From: a virus
Strand: one strand, 5' to 3'
Virus record (IMG/VR): IMGVR_UViG_3300030329_006306
Location: 1 to 25,632 of that record
Length of the DNA stretch: 25,632 nt
The stretch's first letter is position 1. Every line of letters begins with the position of its first letter. Of the stretch, positions 21,269 to 25,632 are shown one piece after another. A model generated the notes under the pieces. The model was given only the letters and a program-made list of their open reading frames with translations. It searched no databases and had not been told where the DNA came from. A program made the translations under genes and the position numbers.

Positions 21269-23139
21269 CCCCCCGGCTCCCACGGTACGAGGCGCGAGTC
21301 GATATATGTCGGCTCTGCGCCTTTGTACCATCTACGCATGAGCGAGGGCTCCGCGCTAATCTTCACGTCTGGGCAGACCTCGGACAGAGCCTCCACCATG
21401 ATGTCGGCGATGCGTTGGGCAGCCTCCGCAGCCTTATCGACGGGGACCTCTGCGATAATCTCATCGTGCATGAGTATCAGCGGGTGTGAGCCGAACAAAG
21501 GCGAGTCCACGTCCGTCCGGCTCTCTTGGGTCACCAGATAGAACGCCCGTTTGGCTCCATCGGCGACAGGACCTTGGAAGTAGTAGTTGCACCCGTTGGT
21601 GAAGCTCAGCCCGCCTCGAGCGCGCCTGGACCTCTCTAGGGTCCCGGTGAAGCTACCTCCGCCCCTTTCGAGCTCGCGGGTAATACGTCGCCAATAGAGC
21701 GACATCTCCGGGTAGGTCTCCACAAAGGTCCTCTTGAGGCTTCTAGCCTGGTCCTCATCGATGTCCAGTCCGTAGGTGGCCGAGGCATAGTCCACGAAGC
21801 TAAGGGCTCCAAGACCTCCTGGATAGCCAAAGTTGAGCGCCTTTGCCAGCTGACGGGCGTCCTTCGCGGCTGGAGAGCCCGCCTTATACCTCGCGTCGAA
21901 GGCGTGGTAATTGATGCCCAAGATGGTCGCCCCCGTAGCCTTGTGCGGGTCCCTCCCTGCATTGATGGTGTCTGCAAGCTTGGACTCGCCGAACCAATCG
22001 ACGCAGACCTGAGCCAAGGTGCAAAGCTCCGCGAAGCTATAGTCCGCAGCAGCGTAGTAGAAGCCCTCTCGAGGCACGTAGCACTCGCGGACACCGGACC
22101 TTCGGGGCTGTTGGGTCAGGTTCGGCTTCGAGCAGGATACCCGGCCTGACTCTACCAGGGTGTTCCACCGAGGGTTGATGGGTCGGTCCACCCCAGCCTT
22201 CAACGTGGGGATGAAAGCGCTGAGCTCTTTCTCGTCACCTGAGACCTCGCCTAGACGGACCAACATGGGGTCACCAGAGCCCAACAGCGTGGTGGTGTCT
22301 GTCTTGGTCGCGCCTTTAGCCGTCTTGGGCGTGCGCTGACCATAAGCCTCTTCGACCCTGCGCCGAATAGCCCCCATATCCTTGGTTCCGTTCTTTCGGA
22401 TGAGCCCCAACTGCGAAGCCTGCGAGCGGACCTCATCCACCGACGCCTTCAACCGGGTCTCCAGGGCATCTACAGCGTCTTTGTCCGTGCGGATGCCCCA
22501 GCATGAAGCCAGGTGCAGCGCCCACGCAGCGCGGTTCTGGTTCGCTTCATCGGGGAGCTCCGTGAGCCCAACGGACTGAGCGTACTGCGTCAACTTCAGC
22601 CACAGGCGCGCGGTGTATTGAACGTCATCTTTGGCGTAGTTCAACGCCTCCGCAGGCCACTGGGACAGCGGCACTTCATCAAGCTCATGGTATCGAAGAC
22701 GCCAAACGTCGGGTCCGGTCTTGCCCTCTACTTTCTCACCGACGAACCGGGCCACGAGGTCACCTAGGGACCACCTCGGGCGGGCACCCTTCTCACCGAT
22801 GGTTGGGTCGAACTTGAACCTGCCCAGGGCGATGGCGATGAGCTGAGCTCGGATGAGCGTGTCCTTTATCCTGCCCTCGTCATAGGCCTTCCAGATAAGG
22901 GGCTCGAGGGAGGGTTCGGCCTGAATCAATACAGCGAGGTCGAAGGGGATATTGTGCCCCACAATCTCTTGAGCCCGCAGACCCCGCTCGAATACAGGCA
23001 CCCAGTCATCTTCTCGGTGGAGGATTTGGACCTCTTGGTCGTCCTCTTTGAAGGTCGGGCACACCAAACGTGGAGCAAGGCGACCCGGCGCGATAAGCCA
23101 CGTCTCTAGGTCGAAGACAAACCGCGTCGGGTCACCCAT
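21265..23139 (-). CDS. DNA polymerase, family A, with 3'-5' exonuclease domain
   Basis: About 624 aa from ATG 23139; AAGGGT seven bases upstream fixes this start, whereas a longer ORF start at 23190 lies inside the upstream gene. DEDDy exonuclease residues are visible: FVFDLET (Asp and Glu, about 10-12), GHNIPFDL (Asp about 67), YAKDDVQYT (Tyr about 168, Asp about 172). Polymerase motif A is AADYSFAELCTLAQ (about 363), motif B is RQLAKALNFGYPGGLG (about 428), motif C is LILMHDEIIAE (about 553). All catalytic Asp are present. No N-terminal 5'-3' exonuclease domain, as usual for phage enzymes. Replicates the phage genome with the helicase and SSB-like neighbours, all leftward. Confidence 0.95.
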   Translation of the reverse strand: MGDPTRFVFDLETWLIAPGRLAPRLVCPTFKEDDQEVQILHREDDWVPVFERGLRAQEIVGHNIPFDLAVLIQAEPSLEPLIWKAYDEGRIKDTLIRAQLIAIALGRFKFDPTIGEKGARPRWSLGDLVARFVGEKVEGKTGPDVWRLRYHELDEVPLSQWPAEALNYAKDDVQYTARLWLKLTQYAQSVGLTELPDEANQNRAAWALHLASCWGIRTDKDAVDALETRLKASVDEVRSQASQLGLIRKNGTKDMGAIRRRVEEAYGQRTPKTAKGATKTDTTTLLGSGDPMLVRLGEVSGDEKELSAFIPTLKAGVDRPINPRWNTLVESGRVSCSKPNLTQQPRRSGVRECYVPREGFYYAAADYSFAELCTLAQVCVDWFGESKLADTINAGRDPHKATGATILGINYHAFDARYKAGSPAAKDARQLAKALNFGYPGGLGALSFVDYASATYGLDIDEDQARSLKRTFVETYPEMSLYWRRITRELERGGGSFTGTLERSRRARGGLSFTNGCNYYFQGPVADGAKRAFYLVTQESRTDVDSPLFGSHPLILMHDEIIAEVPVDKAAEAAQRIADIMVEALSEVCPDVKISAEPSLMRRWYKGAEPTYIDSRLVPWEPGG

Positions 23140-23140
23140 C

Positions 23141-23662
23141 TTAGTTACCCTTGACGGCCCAGCGGACCTTGGTGAAGGGGTTGTTCGCACGGGTAAAGAT
23201 GATGAACGCCTCCACGCGCATCTCCAGCCCGATGGCAGGCGACCCGTTCGGAGCGAACAAGGTGTCCATCACCTGCGGGCTAATCTGACTCTCGGCGATG
23301 CTCTTGGGGTCCTGCCCGTTCTCGAGCGCGACCGCCTGCATGACCGCGAGGCCGAACGCCTTGAGGTTGTCCATCGCACTGGGGAGGCTCATGTTGACCT
23401 TCCACGCGACATCATCACCCTCCATGAAGGTGTTGGGGGACAGGGGCGTGGGAGCAATCGAGTCGTCCAGGTGGGGACGGACACCGGGGGCGTACCCTCG
23501 GACGTTGCACTCCACGATGGCGTACTTTGTGCCCGGGGCCTTTTTGGAGTCGACGACCTTCAGACCGTCCAAGCGGACGACGTAGGTCCCCGGCTCGAAG
23601 TTACGTGAAGAGCCACCACCAATCGAAGCGTTCTCGATACCTGCGAAATGAGACATTGTCAT
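23141..23662 (-). CDS. Single-stranded DNA-binding-like protein (DUF669-like)
   Basis: 173 aa, ATG 23662, preceded by AAGGAGAAGG. The sequence follows the OB-like layout of phage ssDNA-binding proteins next to helicases and polymerases: RNFEPGTYVVRLDGLKVVDS, KAPGTKYAIVECNVRGYAPG, then DVAWKVNMSLPSAMDNLKAF and EMRVEAFIIFTRANNPFTKV. The pattern G-x-Y-x-V near the start, and a strand with K-x-x-G-x-x-Y, are typical. One base separates its stop from the polymerase start. ssDNA-binding is inferred from layout and context; the acidic, Trp-poor C terminus gives no further clue. Confidence 0.65.
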   Translation of the reverse strand: MTMSHFAGIENASIGGGSSRNFEPGTYVVRLDGLKVVDSKKAPGTKYAIVECNVRGYAPGVRPHLDDSIAPTPLSPNTFMEGDDVAWKVNMSLPSAMDNLKAFGLAVMQAVALENGQDPKSIAESQISPQVMDTLFAPNGSPAIGLEMRVEAFIIFTRANNPFTKVRWAVKGN

Positions 23663-23673
23663 TAACCTTCTCC

Positions 23674-25497
23674 TTAATCTTGAATGACCGGCGCGAAGAC
23701 CAACTTCATACGCCCGCCTGTTGTTGACGCCGCATATGCGGCTTTTTTCCGCGCGGATGCGAATGCACTCGCGAACGGTTCGGGTCCGACGAAGGTGAAG
23801 ACCTCCACTTCATCGGCTGTTTGGCCTGCCCGGTGGGTTCGGCCAATGAGCTGCTCCCAGACCTGACCGGAGCTCGGTGGTTCTACCACAACAGAGAGCC
23901 TCCAGGCCTGCAAGTTCAGACCTTTGTGGTGCGCGTTAATACTCACCAGACACGTCCTCGCCGGTCCTCCTGGAGGGTCACCTGGTCCGTGCAAAGGCCA
24001 CCCGGTCGCGCTAGCCAATGCTTCCCCTACTGCGCGGGTCTCATACCAGACCAAGACGGGCTCATCATGACGAGAGACCTCGTCGATGACCGCATCTATC
24101 ATGTAATGAGACAGCCAGACCGGCACCGTGGGGGGAGCGCTCCTGTGGGATACCTTCTCCCATTCATGCAGCGCCGAGTGGATACGGGAGGTCTCCACCA
24201 GCGAGGGCCGCGCATCAATCTCGGCTTGGACCTTACGCTTGACCATCGCGGGCGAATCGTACCCCTCGGCGGACTGCGTCTCCAGCTCCCTACGCACCCA
24301 CCTGGACCAGTGAGACCGGGCCTCGAGCCATTCGTGGTCAACGCGACCTTGGGGCGTGAGCTCCCACGCCCACCTGTAATAGAACCCGGCTGAGACCTGA
24401 CGAAGAGCGCGCCATACGGAAGCGTCGTCCTCGAAGACCTCTTCACCGTTGGGGCTCGTGCCTTGTCTCACCGACTCCATGGCGTCGACAATCTCGTGCG
24501 GCGGGGCTGGAGAGTGCAGGCAATGGATGAGCAGTGAGCACGAAGCAGACTCATCGTCGGTGGTGACCACCCCAGCTGTCGTCGTCAGAAGCTTACAGAA
24601 CGCAGCCCGCGCAGCGTCCCTCTTTTGCTCTCCCCGCATCTGCCTGTGGTTGGCTGGACCATAGGTATCGAGCAGCGGCTCCACGCAAGACCAGTCTGTA
24701 GGTGAGGGTCTACCGTCCGCGTCCAACACGTTGGCCCATGAATCCAGGTGGGAAGTGAGCACCGGCAACGGGGAGTTGAAGCCCAACGCATACTTCGCCA
24801 GATGGGCGTAGTCACGGACAGACCGAGCAGTGAGCGTACCGGACGCAGCTGCGAATACTACCTCTGGATTCTGGTCCAGATACCGCAGCAGACGTCGCGT
24901 GCGAGCGCTGCCTACATGCCTGAGACAGTGAGCCTCATCCGCGAAGATGTAGTCCGGCTTAATCTGGTTGAGTAAATCCCACCCGCCGGGGCTCGAGAGC
25001 GTGGAGTATGCAATGACCTGGACGTAGGGAAGCTTGAAGTGAGGGGCAAACTTCTCGTACTCATCCAAGAACGTCTGCTTCAACGAGGGAGGCACCATCA
25101 CCACCGGGCGTTGGGCTCCGACCATGCAGGCGCCCAAGATAGCCACGAGGGTCTTGCCGTGACCTACCCCGATGGCTCCCAACAGACCTCCCATCGTGCC
25201 CAAGACCGACAGCGCATAGGCCTGGATGGGGCGAAGCTTCATCTCCGCGCCCGGCATGTAGAACATGTTGGAGCGGTCGAGAGCCTCGGCGAAGAGGTCA
25301 TCGTCTGCCCGCATAGTCCGAACTGCACGTTCAGTATCGCTGGGCACACGTCGAGCCTTCTTCAGCAAAGTGTAAACATGGTCCCCCCGCGTCGATGTGG
25401 TTGCTGCTGTATTGTGGTAATCGCGCGGAGGGACCTGCGACGAGGGGTTAACGGGGAGCCCTTCGCCGCGTTTTCTGAGTAGTTCTAGAATATCCAC
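23674..25497 (-). CDS. SF2 helicase / SNF2-like ATPase
   Basis: 607 aa from GTG 25497, which overlaps the stop of the upstream gene by one base (TAGTG); the ribosome binding site is weak. Helicase motifs appear in order: LRPIQAYAL (Q-like, about 88), Walker A GAIGVGHGKTLVA (about 107-119), DEAH (about 187-190), SGTLTARS (about 219-226), a motif V-like INAHHKGLNLQ, and motif VI WEQLIGRTHRAGQT (about 547-560). The GRTHRAGQ box is characteristic of SNF2/Rad54-like proteins. It likely acts as the replicative or remodelling helicase of the phage; phages of this layout often use such proteins. A 130-residue insertion-like region lies between the two lobes. Confidence 0.88.
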   Translation of the reverse strand: MDILELLRKRGEGLPVNPSSQVPPRDYHNTAATTSTRGDHVYTLLKKARRVPSDTERAVRTMRADDDLFAEALDRSNMFYMPGAEMKLRPIQAYALSVLGTMGGLLGAIGVGHGKTLVAILGACMVGAQRPVVMVPPSLKQTFLDEYEKFAPHFKLPYVQVIAYSTLSSPGGWDLLNQIKPDYIFADEAHCLRHVGSARTRRLLRYLDQNPEVVFAAASGTLTARSVRDYAHLAKYALGFNSPLPVLTSHLDSWANVLDADGRPSPTDWSCVEPLLDTYGPANHRQMRGEQKRDAARAAFCKLLTTTAGVVTTDDESASCSLLIHCLHSPAPPHEIVDAMESVRQGTSPNGEEVFEDDASVWRALRQVSAGFYYRWAWELTPQGRVDHEWLEARSHWSRWVRRELETQSAEGYDSPAMVKRKVQAEIDARPSLVETSRIHSALHEWEKVSHRSAPPTVPVWLSHYMIDAVIDEVSRHDEPVLVWYETRAVGEALASATGWPLHGPGDPPGGPARTCLVSINAHHKGLNLQAWRLSVVVEPPSSGQVWEQLIGRTHRAGQTADEVEVFTFVGPEPFASAFASARKKAAYAASTTGGRMKLVFAPVIQD

Positions 25498-25632
25498 TAG
25501 AACTTACGGACAACGTCGGTCGCGAAGGGAAGAAGCACCTCCACAGCGGGCTCACTTGCGGGCAAGCGCATGTCCGCTACGATAGGTCCGTGGAGCTCGA
25601 CCTGACCCGACCGGATACGGTGAGCCAACACA
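25497..25632 (-). CDS. Partial gene running off the right edge
   Basis: An open frame continues leftward from the window edge to a TAG at 25499-25497, giving at least the last 44 residues (including VELHGPIVADMRLPASEP and VEVLLPFATDVVRKF). It overlaps the GTG start of the helicase gene by one base and uses the same coupling pattern as its neighbours, so it is probably the next upstream gene of the replication block. Too short to name. Confidence 0.55.
   Translation of the reverse strand, partial: VLAHRIRSGQVELHGPIVADMRLPASEPAVEVLLPFATDVVRKF

Noticed and set aside
23048-23608. Plus-strand ORFs of 147-190 aa opposite the replication genes (also 23821-24393 and 25039-25482)
   Set aside because: Antisense shadows of the polymerase, SSB-like and helicase genes with low-quality protein composition and no start signals.
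1-25632. CRISPR array, tRNA genes, insertion sequences, integrase
   Set aside because: No regularly spaced repeats, cloverleaf-like segments or transposase/integrase motifs were recognised by reading; a tRNA scan would settle small RNAs.

Overview
The window is a contiguous piece of a tailed double-stranded DNA phage genome with siphovirus architecture (long non-contractile tail). The evidence is a tape-measure gene, a tube-like gene, a tail-assembly-chaperone frameshift pair, and no sheath or baseplate-wedge genes. The sequence is GC-rich and densely packed. Most neighbouring genes touch or overlap through ATGA, TAATG or TAGTG junctions, and several starts are GTG or TTG behind strong Shine-Dalgarno sequences. 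No integrase, excisionase or recognisable CI-type lysogeny module is visible, so a virulent lifestyle is likely but unproven for the unseen part. A candidate inner-membrane spanin and a lipobox-bearing membrane protein in the lysis block suggest a Gram-negative host; this is inference.

Layout. (1) 36-2487, leftward: large terminase (TerL), a VRR-NUC nuclease, and a two-HTH protein that could be the small terminase. (2) 2488-2553: a short divergent control region with a near-perfect inverted repeat. (3) 2554-7371, rightward head module: portal, a basic head-completion-like protein, two small lysine-rich proteins that look paralogous, a coiled-coil scaffold candidate, an unknown protein, then the major capsid protein behind its own candidate promoter. 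(4) 7381-18776, rightward tail module: connector-like protein, tail terminator candidate, tube protein, chaperone G and its -1 frameshifted GT extension, tape measure, two tail-tip proteins, a large hub-like protein and adhesin-like beta proteins. (5) 18822-20955, rightward: a small beta protein, a CHAP-type endolysin, two membrane proteins and two small unknown proteins. (6) 20956-21268: promoter region and a small HTH regulator, which meets the leftward replication block tail to tail. (7) 25632-21265, leftward replication module: partial gene, SF2 (SNF2-like) helicase, SSB-like protein, family A DNA polymerase with a 3'-5' exonuclease domain.

The genes form the expected working set: replication (helicase, SSB-like, Pol A), packaging (TerL plus portal), capsid building, tail building and lysis. 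The points most worth a second look are the non-canonical frameshift site in the tail chaperone, the dyad between the divergent terL and portal genes, the histone-H1-like basic tails encoded between portal and scaffold, and the membrane protein that combines holin-like segments with an internal lipobox. I did not find a clearly novel defence or mobile system, a CRISPR array, a tRNA or a reverse transcriptase.
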